Source of the DNA: Limibacillus halophilus
GTDB lineage: Bacteria > Pseudomonadota > Alphaproteobacteria > Kiloniellales > CECT-8803
Assembly (NCBI RefSeq): GCF_014191775.1
Contig: NZ_JACHXA010000007.1
Coordinates: 62,001 to 126,000 of the forward strand
Direction: 5' to 3'
Length of the DNA: 64,000 nt
This document shows, in pieces, positions 8,577 through 17,802 of the stretch. Every line of letters begins with the position of its first letter. Position 1 is the first letter of the stretch. The position numbers were made by a program, and so were the translations under genes. The notes beneath the pieces were generated by a model. It saw only the letters and a list, made by a program, of their open reading frames with translations. It was not told the origin of the DNA and did no database searches.

Positions 8577-9953
8577 TTGACTAACACGACCTTTTCCGAT
8601 CTTGGCCTGACCGGCCAACTACTCTCGACCCTTGAGGCCGCGCGTTTCCACGTTCCTACGCCCATTCAGGCGAAAACCATTCCGTTGATCCTGTCCGGCA
8701 AGGACGTTTTGGGTATTGCCCAGACAGGCACCGGCAAGACGGGCGCCTTCGCGTTGCCGCTTTTGCAGCAGCTCGCAGAAAACCGCGTTAGCACAAAGAA
8801 CGGTCGCATTCGCGCCTTGATCCTGGCACCAACCCGCGAGTTGGCGGTGCAAATCGAAGCCGCTTTGCGGATCTTTGGCCGCCAGATGCGTTTGTATCAA
8901 GTCGCCGTGTACGGTGGCGTGGGCCGCCGTCCGCAGATCGAGCAGCTTCGCCGCGGCGTCGATATCGTCATCGCGACCCCGGGTCGTTTCTTGGACCTCT
9001 ATGACGAGGGCCACATCGACATGAGTAACCTCAGCCATTTGGTGCTGGATGAAGCCGACCGCATGTTGGATATGGGCTTCATCAATGATATCCGGCGGAT
9101 CGTTTCCGGGATGCCGAAGGAGCGCCGCTCCCTGTTGTTCTCGGCCACGATGCCAAAGACGATTGATCGCTTAGCTGCGGAAATCCTGAACCAGCCAGCG
9201 CGCGTGGAAATGCCGCGTGAAAGTGTGGCGCCAGCCGCCATCGAACAGCGTGTGATCCACGTCCCGACACCTGAAAAGCGCGAGCTTTTGACGACCTTGC
9301 TGCGCGATCCGGGTATGTCCAGGGTCATTGTTTTCACGCGCACCAAGCACATGGCCAATCGCGTGCAGGAGCACCTTTCCAAGGCCGGAACGCAGGCTGA
9401 AGCGCTGCATGGCAACAAGAGCCAAGCTGCCCGACAGCAGGCGCTCAAGCGCTTCCGTTCCGGTAATGCGCGTGTCCTTGTTGCAACAGATGTCGCCGCG
9501 CGTGGTATCGATGTGACCGCGATCAGCCATGTTATTAACTTCGATCTGCCGAACGAGCCAGAGAGCTATGTACATCGCATCGGCCGTACAGCGCGTGCGG
9601 GCGGCTCAGGTGTCGCGCTTTCTTTCTGTGGTCGTGACGAAATCGCCTATCTGCGTGATATCGAGCGGCTGATTGGCCTGTCCCTTCCAGCGGAGGGGGA
9701 CGTTCCCTCGGCGCAGGAGATGGCCAGCATGAAGCACGTCAAGCCGGGTCGTGGACGGCGTGGCCCAGGCGGTCACGGCGGCGGCAGAGGCCGTAACGGT
9801 TCGAGCCAGGGTGGCCCGGGACGCGGTGCCCCGGGTCGTAGTGGTGCAGGTCGCAACGGTCCGTCCGGGCAAGAAGGCGGACATCGTTCCGAAAGCCGCA
9901 AGGGCGGACAGGCAAACGCCGGCCGCTTCCGCGGTACCAAGCGCGCTGCCTAA
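8577..9953 (+). CDS. rhlE: DEAD-box ATP-dependent RNA helicase (RhlE-like)
   Basis: RNA unwinding and remodelling enzyme, 458 residues. All helicase motifs are present in order: Q motif (PTPIQAKTIPLIL), I (AQTGTGKT), Ia (PTRELAVQI), Ib (TPGR), II (DEAD), III (SAT), IV (VIVFTRTK), V (ARGIDV), VI (HRIGRTARAG). The last 70 residues are a low-complexity Gly/Arg tail (GRGRRGPGGHGGGRGRN), an RGG-type RNA-binding extension. The start is TTG at 8577 behind GAGGATT; no ATG or GTG fits better. Followed by a clear intrinsic terminator. Confidence 0.92.
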   Translation: MTNTTFSDLGLTGQLLSTLEAARFHVPTPIQAKTIPLILSGKDVLGIAQTGTGKTGAFALPLLQQLAENRVSTKNGRIRALILAPTRELAVQIEAALRIFGRQMRLYQVAVYGGVGRRPQIEQLRRGVDIVIATPGRFLDLYDEGHIDMSNLSHLVLDEADRMLDMGFINDIRRIVSGMPKERRSLLFSATMPKTIDRLAAEILNQPARVEMPRESVAPAAIEQRVIHVPTPEKRELLTTLLRDPGMSRVIVFTRTKHMANRVQEHLSKAGTQAEALHGNKSQAARQQALKRFRSGNARVLVATDVAARGIDVTAISHVINFDLPNEPESYVHRIGRTARAGGSGVALSFCGRDEIAYLRDIERLIGLSLPAEGDVPSAQEMASMKHVKPGRGRRGPGGHGGGRGRNGSSQGGPGRGAPGRSGAGRNGPSGQEGGHRSESRKGGQANAGRFRGTKRAA

Positions 9954-9994
9954 GGCATAGCCAAGCCCGATTTGAGGCTACAGGTTTAAGGATA

Positions 9995-10031
9995 ACCCCG
10001 CCGGTGTTTGATAGCACCGCGCGGGGTTTTC
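9995..10031 (+). terminator. Intrinsic terminator after helicase gene
   Basis: Inverted repeat AACCCCGC-CGGTG / CACCG-CGCGGGGTT with a TTTGATAG loop and a following TTTTCTT run, about 40 bases past the helicase stop and abutting the end of the convergent SDR gene. Confidence 0.85.
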
Positions 10032-10793
10032 TTATGCGATGGCTTCGCCGCCGTCGACAACAAGGGCATGCCCGGTCATGAAGGAAGACCGGTCGGAGGC
10101 TAGGAAAACAATCGCTTCGGCAATTTCTTCCGGGCGCGCCCATCGCCCGAGGGGAATCTTTTCCTTCACATAGTTTTCAATGGCTTGACGGCCGCCCATC
10201 TGGCGAATGAAGGGCTCGTTGAAGGGGGTGTCCACCCAGCCTGGACACAAGGCATTGATGCGAACGTTGTAGCGTCCGTAATCGATCGCGATCTGGCGTA
10301 CCATGGCTATCACCGCGTGCTTGGTCGTAGCATAGGCAAGCATTTCCCGGTCGTAGAACACGCCGGAGTTGGAAGAGGTCACGATGATCGAGCCACCGCC
10401 TTGTTCGCGCATCTGGGGCATCGCCAGCCGTGCCGCCATGAAATGTGCCCGAACATTCAATTCCCATGACGCGGTTAAACCGGACGGATCGACCTGTTCC
10501 AACGTCCCTTCCACTTGGATGCCCGCGTGACTGTGCAGGATATCAAGACGCCCGAAATCCCGAACTGTCCGGGCGATCAGCTCCGCAAGTTGCGCATCGT
10601 CGGTTACGTCCGTTGCCAGCGCGCTCGCGCGGCCACCCTCCGCTGCAATGAACGCTACAGTTTCACCACCTTTCTCGGCCGATAGGTCTGCAACAATCAC
10701 GTTTGCCCCCTCCAACGCCAAGGCACGTGCACCCGCCCGTCCTATGCCTGAGCCGGCGCCGGTAACGATTGCGATTCGATCCTTCAGAATCAT
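10032..10793 (-). CDS. SDR-family NAD(P)-dependent oxidoreductase
   Basis: Classical short-chain dehydrogenase, 253 residues. Cofactor loop TGAGSGIG (residues 10-17), an acidic residue after strand 2 (VADLS, favouring NAD+), the NAG-equivalent HSHAG, the catalytic Ser in TSSNSGVF and the Tyr/Lys pair YATTK, plus the C-terminal GHALVVDGG. It would oxidise an alcohol or reduce a ketone; substrate unknown. It is the last gene of a minus-strand operon (ATPase, binding protein, two permeases, SDR), 41 bases after the PotC-like gene, so it probably acts on the imported compound or its product. Confidence 0.85.
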   Translation of the reverse strand: MILKDRIAIVTGAGSGIGRAGARALALEGANVIVADLSAEKGGETVAFIAAEGGRASALATDVTDDAQLAELIARTVRDFGRLDILHSHAGIQVEGTLEQVDPSGLTASWELNVRAHFMAARLAMPQMREQGGGSIIVTSSNSGVFYDREMLAYATTKHAVIAMVRQIAIDYGRYNVRINALCPGWVDTPFNEPFIRQMGGRQAIENYVKEKIPLGRWARPEEIAEAIVFLASDRSSFMTGHALVVDGGEAIA

Positions 10794-10834
10794 CCAGATG
10801 GCTCCTTTGCCGAACGAACAGGCGGATAGGCGTA

Positions 10835-11659
10835 TCAGCGCCGGGTCGGCTTCTCCCGTTTGCGCAACATGAATTGGGCCGTGATCAACAGGGTCAGAGA
10901 GACAGCAAGAACCATTGTGCCGATGGCATTGATCTCCGGCGTGACGCCACGGCGTATCGAAGAGAACACATAGATAGGCAAAGTGGTTTGCGAGCCGGCG
11001 ACAAAGAAAGCAATGATGAAATCGTCAAAACTGAAGGTAAAGCTGAGCAGAAATCCGGCAAGGATCGCCGGAAAAATCTGCGGCAGTGTTACCTGCCAGA
11101 ACGTTCGCCAGGGCGTCGCATAGAGATCGGTGGACGCCTCGATCAACGCGCGGTCCATTCCTGCGATCCTCGCCCTTACGATGACAATCACCAACGACAT
11201 GGTGAAAAGCGTATGAGCGGCGATCAGCGACCCCAGCCCCATGTTTAACTTCGGCGCCGCTTCCGGCCCGGTGGGCCATATCGAGGCCAGGAAGGGGTTC
11301 ACTACCTCGAAGACCGTCACCAGGGCGATTAGTGTCGCAATGCCGATAACGATGCCCGGTATCATGATCGATACGTAAATCATGGCATCATAGAAAACCC
11401 GCATGCGACCCTTAACCTGTTGCAGGGCGAGCGCGGCCATGGTTCCGAACAGGCTCGCCATAACCGCACTCGCCAGGGCGACGGTAAAGCTGGTGGTCAG
11501 CGAATCCATGACGATCGGGTTGGCGAGCGCCTTGCCGTACCACTGAGTGGAAAACCCGCGTAGATCGCTGGCATGGCGTCCCGCATTGAAACTGAACAGC
11601 ACAATCACGCCGATCGGTATGTAGAGGAAGAGATAGACCGCCAAAGCATAGAGACGCAT
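10835..11659 (-). CDS. Polyamine-type ABC permease (PotC-like), second system
   Basis: Inner-membrane permease of 274 residues with about six hydrophobic helices and an EAA loop (IEASTDLYATPWRTFWQVTLPQ). Start at 11659 is chosen for the GGGAGGG site just upstream; the frame extends to 11716 inside the preceding gene. The 10-base gap to the PotB-like gene indicates co-transcription. Confidence 0.87.
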   Translation of the reverse strand: MRLYALAVYLFLYIPIGVIVLFSFNAGRHASDLRGFSTQWYGKALANPIVMDSLTTSFTVALASAVMASLFGTMAALALQQVKGRMRVFYDAMIYVSIMIPGIVIGIATLIALVTVFEVVNPFLASIWPTGPEAAPKLNMGLGSLIAAHTLFTMSLVIVIVRARIAGMDRALIEASTDLYATPWRTFWQVTLPQIFPAILAGFLLSFTFSFDDFIIAFFVAGSQTTLPIYVFSSIRRGVTPEINAIGTMVLAVSLTLLITAQFMLRKREKPTRR

Positions 11660-11669
11660 CCGGCCCTCC

Positions 11670-12521
11670 CTAGAACAGCGAGACATCGTCGCGCTGACCG
11701 GCGCGGCGCATGGCAAGGCGCATATAGAGGCTGACGGTTATCAGCATGATGACCACGAGTGTCGCCGCGACCGCCGATCCATAGGCCCAGTTCCGAGATT
11801 GCAGGAAAAGGTCGACCAGGGCGTTGCCGACGAAGAATACCTTTCCACCGCCAAGCAGAGCCGGGATGAGGAACTCGCCCATCAACAGGATGAAAACCAG
11901 CATGCAGCCGGTCGCCACACCTGGAAGCGACAGCGGCAAAGTCACCTGACGGAAGGTTGCAAAAGGAAGGGCGCCAAGGTCGCTGGAGGCCTCTAGCAGG
12001 CGCTTATCCAGCTTTTCCAAACTGACATAGATCGGGAAAACCATGAGTGGCAGGTAGCCGTAAACAATCCCAACAAGCACCGCGAATGAGGTGTTCATCA
12101 AGCGAACGTCGGCGATCCCGACCATATCCAGCAACAGGGGGAGGCCACGCCCGCCAAGGATGAATATCCAGGCGTAGGTTCGGATCAAGATGCTGGTCCA
12201 GAAGGGAACGATCACGAGAATGAGCAGCAGGGTTCGCCAACGAGGGCTGACACGAACCGCAAGATAGTAAGCCAGTGGATAGGCCACGACGAGTGCGGCT
12301 AGGGTGCCCAAGGGTGCCATGATCAAGGTGTTCTTGAAGGCAGTGAGGCGCGCCGGAAGATTGGCATATTGCGCCAGCGTGAAGGCCGGGACATAACCGC
12401 CTGCGGCCCCCCGTTCACCGAAGCTGAACACGATGACGACTATCAGCGGCAGGACGAGCATTCCCAGCAACCAGAGCGTTGCTGGCGCGAGTAGGGCTCT
12501 GTTGATCCAGGTACCTTTCAT
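11670..12521 (-). CDS. Polyamine-type ABC permease (PotB-like), second system
   Basis: Inner-membrane permease of 283 residues. Hydrophobic helices begin at residue 9 (LLAPATLWLLGMLVLPLIVVIV); the coupling loop is LEASSDLGALPFATFRQVTLPLS. Unlike the PotB-like protein at 4728-5777 it has no coiled-coil insertion after TM1. Lies between the binding-protein gene and the PotC-like gene on the same strand. Confidence 0.87.
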   Translation of the reverse strand: MKGTWINRALLAPATLWLLGMLVLPLIVVIVFSFGERGAAGGYVPAFTLAQYANLPARLTAFKNTLIMAPLGTLAALVVAYPLAYYLAVRVSPRWRTLLLILVIVPFWTSILIRTYAWIFILGGRGLPLLLDMVGIADVRLMNTSFAVLVGIVYGYLPLMVFPIYVSLEKLDKRLLEASSDLGALPFATFRQVTLPLSLPGVATGCMLVFILLMGEFLIPALLGGGKVFFVGNALVDLFLQSRNWAYGSAVAATLVVIMLITVSLYMRLAMRRAGQRDDVSLF

Positions 12522-12558
12522 TGCCGGGTCTACTCGTCCTTTGCGTAAGCCGCTTTCG

Positions 12559-13728
12559 TCAGGCCGACTTGAAGCGGGCCAACAACTCGGCCCGGTTTGG
12601 ATCGGTCAGCGTTGCCGCTGCGCCGAACTCAAGAGCATCCAGCAGTTCTTGCGCCGGATAGAGGATTGGGTCTTCCAGCAGTTCCTTGGGCAACAACGCA
12701 TTGGTGCGGCTGTCGGCGACCGGGTAGCCGTGGGCCAGCACCTCCTTCGCGTTGACCGCAGGGTCAAGCAGGAAGTCGATCAAGGCGTAACCGGCGGCAC
12801 GGTGCTCCGCTCCGCGCGGTACCGCATAGTAATCGCTCCAGATCTCCCCACCTTCGCGGCCGAGAACATAGCGCATCTCCGGCATGTCGTTGTTTAGCTG
12901 CTTACCGTCGCCGGTCCAGCACATTGACATCCAGGCATCGCCATTGCGCAGAGGCGGCTGATAGTCACTGTTGATGGCATAGAGGTGTGGCTTGACGTCG
13001 AGCAGCAGTTTTTCGGCATCAGCCAACTCTTTTGGATCAACAGAGTTGAAGGAGTAGCCGAAGTACTTGAGTGCGTTGCCGATGGTCGTAAGTTGGTAGT
13101 CGTGCACCATGGTGCGGCCGGAGAACTCGGCCTTGGTCATATCCCAGAATTCCTTCCAGGTCGTCGGTGTCATGCCGCCGCTATGGGCGGTATTGATAAC
13201 GTAGCCCGTCGTTCCCCAATTCTTGGGGACTGCGTAGAGCGTGCCGTTCACGGTGCCGGCGTCAGAGAACCGCGGGTCGAAGGCTGCCGCGTCGTAGTTT
13301 GAAAGCTTGCTGAGATCGAGTGGCTCAATCAGATCTTCCCCGACATAGGTGGTGATTGTGTAGTTTGTCGGCACGAAGACGTCCCAACCGCTGCCGCCGG
13401 CTTGCAGCTTAGCCAACATCTCTTCGTTTGAACCGAAGACATTGACTTGCACATAAGCCCCAGTCATTTCGGTGAACTTCTCAAAGTTTGCCGGATCGTG
13501 GTAGTTCGGCCAGGTCGCGAGCACGACCCGATCACCGATATCGCCGGCGGACCAAGCTTTGCGGGGTCGCAAGCCCGGAACGGCACCTGCCATCACGGCG
13601 CTGGCCATCCCTAAACCGGTGACGCCGAGGAAATGCCGCCGGGTGATGGAACCTTTTTGATAACGCCGCAACTGAGCGATGAATTCCTCACGGCTGATAG
13701 GCAGATTATCTTTGTAGTCTTTGGACAT
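12559..13728 (-). CDS. Periplasmic polyamine-type substrate-binding protein, second system
   Basis: 389-residue binding protein of the PotD family. A long hydrophilic N terminus (about 25 residues) precedes a twin-arginine motif TRRHFLG (residues 29-35) and an alanine/glycine-rich core, so export is probably through Tat. The mature part opens VVLATWPNYHDPANFEKFTEMTG and contains VFGSNEEMLAKLQAG, features of spermidine/putrescine-binding proteins. It is paralogous to the protein at 2419-3576 but the ligand region differs, suggesting a different cationic ligand. Second gene of the operon, 58 bases after the ATPase gene. Confidence 0.87.
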   Translation of the reverse strand: MSKDYKDNLPISREEFIAQLRRYQKGSITRRHFLGVTGLGMASAVMAGAVPGLRPRKAWSAGDIGDRVVLATWPNYHDPANFEKFTEMTGAYVQVNVFGSNEEMLAKLQAGGSGWDVFVPTNYTITTYVGEDLIEPLDLSKLSNYDAAAFDPRFSDAGTVNGTLYAVPKNWGTTGYVINTAHSGGMTPTTWKEFWDMTKAEFSGRTMVHDYQLTTIGNALKYFGYSFNSVDPKELADAEKLLLDVKPHLYAINSDYQPPLRNGDAWMSMCWTGDGKQLNNDMPEMRYVLGREGGEIWSDYYAVPRGAEHRAAGYALIDFLLDPAVNAKEVLAHGYPVADSRTNALLPKELLEDPILYPAQELLDALEFGAAATLTDPNRAELLARFKSA

Positions 13729-13786
13729 GATCTTCTCCCATGCAAATCACTTAGGGGTGCCGACGGTGATGCGCTGCTTCCCTTTT

Positions 13787-14917
13787 TTATCGGTCCTCCA
13801 AGACCAGGGCAGTGGCGCTTCGCCAAGATATCTGCACCTGATCGCCTGTGTTGAAACCGCCGGTCATGGCCTCGGCGTGCTTGGGGGCACGCACGAGGAT
13901 CTCGCCCAGGCCCTCGGCCTCGACGAGATATTCGGTCTGTTCACCCAGGAAGATGCGATTCCGAACCCTTGCAGGTACGCGAACATCGGCTTCCTGGGGG
14001 AGCATTTCGCTAGGTGAATCAATCGATATCAGTTCTGGGCGAATTGCGATGACGCCGGCTGCCCCCGGTGCCAACGCCTGCGCGGTTCGCGGCCTGCGAC
14101 CGACAAGCACTATCCCGGTCGCCGCCTCAATGCTGGTGTGCCCATCTGCAGTTTCGCCGGCTCTCCCGGCGATGAAGTTGGATTTTCCAACAAAATCAGC
14201 AACATATCGGTTGGCAGGCTCGTCGTAGAGTTCTGTAGGTCCGCCGGTCTGAACGATGCGTCCGTCCAGCATGATGCAGATGCTGTCGCTCATCGACAGT
14301 GCCTCCTCCTGATCATGCGTGACAAGGATGAAGGTGATGCCGACTTCCCGTTGCAGGGTTTGTAGCTCTATCTGCATTTCCCGGCGCAGCTTGCGATCCA
14401 ATGCGGCCAAAGGTTCGTCGAGCAGTAGGACTGTAGGGTGGTTAATCAGCGCCCGCGCCAGTGCAACCCGTTGCTGTTGGCCGCCCGACAGCTCCCATGT
14501 ACGCCGTTTCTCAAATCCGGCAAGGCGAACCAGGTCCAGCGCCTCGCCGACACTCTTGGTGACCTCGGCTTTAGCCGGACGCGGCTTAACCTGGCGCAAT
14601 CCGTAAGCGATATTGTCGAAAACGTTCAGATGCGGGAACAGGGCATAGTGCTGGAACACCATGTTGACCGGCCGGCGATAGGCAGGGATGCCGACCACGG
14701 AACGGCCTTCGATCAGAACATCGCCCTCGGTCGGCTGATCAAACCCGGCGATCATGCGCAACGAGGTTGTCTTGCCACAGCCCGAGGGCCCCAGAAAGCT
14801 GAAAAAGCCCCCGCGGGGTATGGAAAGGTCAACACTGTCGACCGCAACGACGTCGCCGAACCGTTTGGTGACCTTTTGGAACTCAATATCGTGATGATCC
14901 TTGGATTCTGTCACCAA
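13787..14917 (-). CDS. Polyamine-type ABC transporter ATP-binding protein, second system
   Basis: PotA-like ATPase of 376 residues: Walker A GPSGCGKTT, Q-loop VFQHYALFPHLNVFDNIAYG, signature LSGGQQQRVALARAL, Walker B VLLLDEPLAALD, switch VTHDQEEALSMSDSI, and a C-terminal TOBE-type domain. It is the first gene of the operon that runs down to 10032. Its upstream region is shared with the divergent LuxR-type gene and contains a family of symmetric GGG-TATA-CC elements. Confidence 0.9.
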   Translation of the reverse strand: MVTESKDHHDIEFQKVTKRFGDVVAVDSVDLSIPRGGFFSFLGPSGCGKTTSLRMIAGFDQPTEGDVLIEGRSVVGIPAYRRPVNMVFQHYALFPHLNVFDNIAYGLRQVKPRPAKAEVTKSVGEALDLVRLAGFEKRRTWELSGGQQQRVALARALINHPTVLLLDEPLAALDRKLRREMQIELQTLQREVGITFILVTHDQEEALSMSDSICIMLDGRIVQTGGPTELYDEPANRYVADFVGKSNFIAGRAGETADGHTSIEAATGIVLVGRRPRTAQALAPGAAGVIAIRPELISIDSPSEMLPQEADVRVPARVRNRIFLGEQTEYLVEAEGLGEILVRAPKHAEAMTGGFNTGDQVQISWRSATALVLEDR

Positions 14918-14959
14918 CCTATACCCTTACTCGACTTAATGGCCTTGTTTTCTTGATTA

Positions 14960-15035
14960 GAGGGTTATACCTCTGTTCGGGTCATAGGCTCGCAAATTTC
15001 ACTTACGAGGGATATACCTCCCAAGGAGTATATCC
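14960..15035. promoter_or_regulatory. Repeated symmetric operator elements between ABC operon and LuxR gene
   Basis: GAGGGTTATACCTC at 14960-14973 and GAGGGATATACCTC at 15007-15020 differ at one base. The second is part of a larger near-perfect inverted repeat: GGATATACCTCC at 15010-15021 and GGAGTATATCC at 15025-15035. Weaker relatives are GAGGGGTATCCC at 15099-15110 (overlapping the LuxR translation start region) and, on the minus strand, AAGGGTATAGG near 14918-14928. Such arrays between divergent genes usually bind the local regulator; the LuxR-type protein is the natural candidate. Confidence 0.6.
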
Positions 15036-15111
15036 GGGTTGGTAGAGGCAGGTAGCGCCAGCTCATCATGAGTTTTGGGTTTGGCACATAAGTCTTGCGA
15101 GGGGTATCCCG

Positions 15112-15942
15112 TTGAGCGGTGATCGAGACTGGCACCAGGAGCTTGCGAAAGCTGTAAGAGCTTTGCGAACCCCCGACTTTCCGCAAACGCTCGTGGCGGC
15201 GCTCGGGACGCTCGTAAGTTTCGATTTTTCAGTCATGTTCGCCTACCGCGGAGACGAACGGCCACTCGATCTGTTTGATAACTTCGGCGAGACAAGACGG
15301 GAGATTTTTGTCTCTATTTATCAGGAGGGGCCTTACCTGCTGGACCCCTTCTTCCAAGCATCGCGAGACAGTTGCGCCCCCGGGCTCTACCGGATTCGAG
15401 AGCTGGCGCCGGATCGCTTTTACCAGAGCGAGTACTTCCGTTCCTACTACGTGAGAACAGGGCTTTCCGAGGAGATTGGGTTCTTTATAGCCCTGCCGGA
15501 GGAAGTACGGGCGGTGATTTCTCTAATGCGGGCAGGCAAACGCCAGACCTTCAGTGAAAAGGAGATGGCACGCCTGCGGTTGGTGGAACCTGTGGTACGC
15601 GCCGCCGCCGAATATCATTGGGAGAACCTAAGCGCGCGCTTCTCTGCCGAACGCCCAGACCCGGAGCAGGAGATACTGGAGCGCCATATTGATGCGACCT
15701 TCAGAAACTTCGGCCGTTCGCTTTTGTCTCCCCGGGAGCGCGAGGTTGCGGGTTTGATTTTGCGCGGACATTCGTCGGATTCGATTTCCAAGATATTGGG
15801 AATCGCGGCTGGAACCGTGAAAGTCCACCGCAAGAACACCTATTCGAAACTTGGCATTGCGTCCCAATCGGAGCTCTTCTCAATTTTTCTCGGGTCTCTC
15901 TCGCAGATGCGATCAACCGTGGTACCGCCCCCAAGGAAATAG
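15112..15942 (+). CDS. LuxR-type transcriptional regulator
   Basis: 276-residue regulator. The C-terminal 60 residues are a LuxR/GerE helix-turn-helix (LLSPREREVAGLILRG, then SISKILGIAAGTVKVHRKNT). The N-terminal 190 residues are an aromatic- and charge-rich sensory region that does not show a receiver domain; I cannot show an acyl-homoserine-lactone pocket. TTG start at 15112 behind GAGGGG. Divergent from the second polyamine-type operon and upstream of a GMC oxidoreductase, so it probably controls both; operator-like repeats lie in the shared promoter region. Confidence 0.82.
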   Translation: MSGDRDWHQELAKAVRALRTPDFPQTLVAALGTLVSFDFSVMFAYRGDERPLDLFDNFGETRREIFVSIYQEGPYLLDPFFQASRDSCAPGLYRIRELAPDRFYQSEYFRSYYVRTGLSEEIGFFIALPEEVRAVISLMRAGKRQTFSEKEMARLRLVEPVVRAAAEYHWENLSARFSAERPDPEQEILERHIDATFRNFGRSLLSPREREVAGLILRGHSSDSISKILGIAAGTVKVHRKNTYSKLGIASQSELFSIFLGSLSQMRSTVVPPPRK

Positions 15943-16046
15943 GGCTCCTGTGGCTCAATAATCGCTGATATGTTCTGAGCGATCCTGACGCGCCGAAGCG
16001 TTCAGGGCGTTGGCGATTGAACCGTAGGCGGATCGGGGCTCATGGA

Positions 16047-17669
16047 ATGACGGAGGCGTTTGATTACATCATCGTCGGTGCCGGATCGGCGGGCTGTGTA
16101 CTAGCTAATCGCTTGACCGCGGATCACCGAAACCGGGTGCTGCTTCTTGAGGCAGGAGGGTCGGATGCGCGGTTCTGGATTACGGTACCGATCGGCTACG
16201 GTAAAACCTTCTATGACCGTCGTGTGAACTGGTCGTACGAAACGGAGATTGAGCCCGGACTTGCCGGGCGAAGCAGTTACTGGCCCCGTGGCAAGGTTTT
16301 AGGCGGTTCCAGCTCTATCAACGCTATGGTCTATGTTCGCGGCAATCCTGCTGACTACGACGATTGGGCCGCCATGGATTGCGCTGGCTGGGGTTGGTCG
16401 GAGGTCGAGCCCTATTTCCGTAAGATGGAGTCTTGGCGCGGAGAGCCGTCCGAACTACGAGGATCGAACGGCCCGTTGAGCGTTTCCGATACGTCCCGCG
16501 AAATCCATCCTCTTTGCGATCATTACCTGCAGGCTGCCCAGGAAGCGGGCTTGAAACGGAACCCGGACTACAACGGCGCTTCTATGGAAGGCGTCGGTCC
16601 TTATCAGATAACGGTGCGCGATGGTCGCAGGGCTTCAGCTTCTCAGGCCTATCTGCGTCCTGCGATGGGGCGTAAGAACTTGACCGTCGTTACCAACGCC
16701 CTGGTCGAAAAAGTATTGATTGAAGAACAGCGTGCGAGCGGTGTGCGCTATCGTCACGGCGGTCGTGTGCGGGAGGCGCGAGCCAATGTGGAAGTCATCA
16801 TCAGCGCCGGCGCTGTAAACTCGCCGCAGGTGTTGCAGTTATCGGGTATCGGCGAGGCCGAGAAGCTCCGCGATCTCGGGATTCCGCCGATCTTGGATGC
16901 GCCACAGGTCGGGAAAAATCTCCAGGACCATCTGGGTATCGACTATCATTACCGCGCCAACCGGCCAACGTTGAACTCTCAACTCAGACCCTGGTGGAGT
17001 CAGTTGTTGCTGGGCGCGCGCTATCTGCTGACGCGCGGCGGACCTTTGGCGTTGAGCGTCAATCAAGCGGGCGGATTCGTGCGCTCGGATGCGGGGCGAT
17101 CACGCCCGAACATGCAGCTATACTTCTCGCCCCTGACATTCGATACCGCGCCAACCGGTACGCGACCGGTGACCCGCGTCGATCCTTATCCAGCCTTTCG
17201 GCTGGGCGTCTCTCCCTGCCGCCCCCTCAGCCGGGGTTGGCTCTCCATACGCTCTCCTGATCCGACCGACGCGCCGGAAATCCGGCCCGGTTACCTAAGC
17301 GTGGAGGAAGATGTGGAAGAGATGTTGAGCGGCGTTCGCTTGATCAGACGGCTGGCCGCAATGCCGGGTCTGAGCGAAGTGATCGCCGAAGAGATGCAGC
17401 CTGGGCCGATCGTCTCTGGTGACGATCAACTGCGTGAGGATATCCACAAGCGGGCATGGAGCGTTTTCCACCCCTGCGGCACCTGCCGGATGGGTTCGGA
17501 CCCGAGCCGGTCGGTTGTGGATCCCAGTTTCAGGGTTCATGGTTTGCGGGGAATGCGGGTTGTCGACGCTTCGGTCTTCCCGACAGTTACTTCCGGAAAC
17601 ATCAATGGGCCGGTGATCATGGTTGCAGAACGCGCCAGCAACATGATTTTAGCTGACAGGAACCGGTGA
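16047..17669 (+). CDS. GMC-family FAD-dependent alcohol/choline dehydrogenase
   Basis: 540-residue flavoprotein of the glucose-methanol-choline family. The Rossmann motif DYIIVGAGSAGCVLANRL starts at residue 6, the GMC signature 1 is around WPRGKVLGGSSSINAMVYVRG, signature 2 is SAGAVNSPQVLQLSGIG, and the active-site His/Asn pair is in VFHPCGTCRMG and GNINGPVIMVAER. It would oxidise a primary alcohol to an aldehyde. ATG at 16047 is preferred over the in-frame TTG at 16017. Lies 104 bases after the LuxR-type gene on the same strand, next to the transporter plus SDR operon; together they could oxidise an imported amino-alcohol. Confidence 0.87.
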   Translation: MTEAFDYIIVGAGSAGCVLANRLTADHRNRVLLLEAGGSDARFWITVPIGYGKTFYDRRVNWSYETEIEPGLAGRSSYWPRGKVLGGSSSINAMVYVRGNPADYDDWAAMDCAGWGWSEVEPYFRKMESWRGEPSELRGSNGPLSVSDTSREIHPLCDHYLQAAQEAGLKRNPDYNGASMEGVGPYQITVRDGRRASASQAYLRPAMGRKNLTVVTNALVEKVLIEEQRASGVRYRHGGRVREARANVEVIISAGAVNSPQVLQLSGIGEAEKLRDLGIPPILDAPQVGKNLQDHLGIDYHYRANRPTLNSQLRPWWSQLLLGARYLLTRGGPLALSVNQAGGFVRSDAGRSRPNMQLYFSPLTFDTAPTGTRPVTRVDPYPAFRLGVSPCRPLSRGWLSIRSPDPTDAPEIRPGYLSVEEDVEEMLSGVRLIRRLAAMPGLSEVIAEEMQPGPIVSGDDQLREDIHKRAWSVFHPCGTCRMGSDPSRSVVDPSFRVHGLRGMRVVDASVFPTVTSGNINGPVIMVAERASNMILADRNR

Positions 17670-17802
17670 TCGGCCACTGAAACGCTCTTCGATTTCCCAG
17701 ACTCTACAAGCCATGCAACGCGGCGGGGATGCTTGGCGCGGTTGCTCCGTACTACCCAGTGAGGGCAAAACACCCAACAGGGATAGATTGGAGCTAAATA
17801 CC

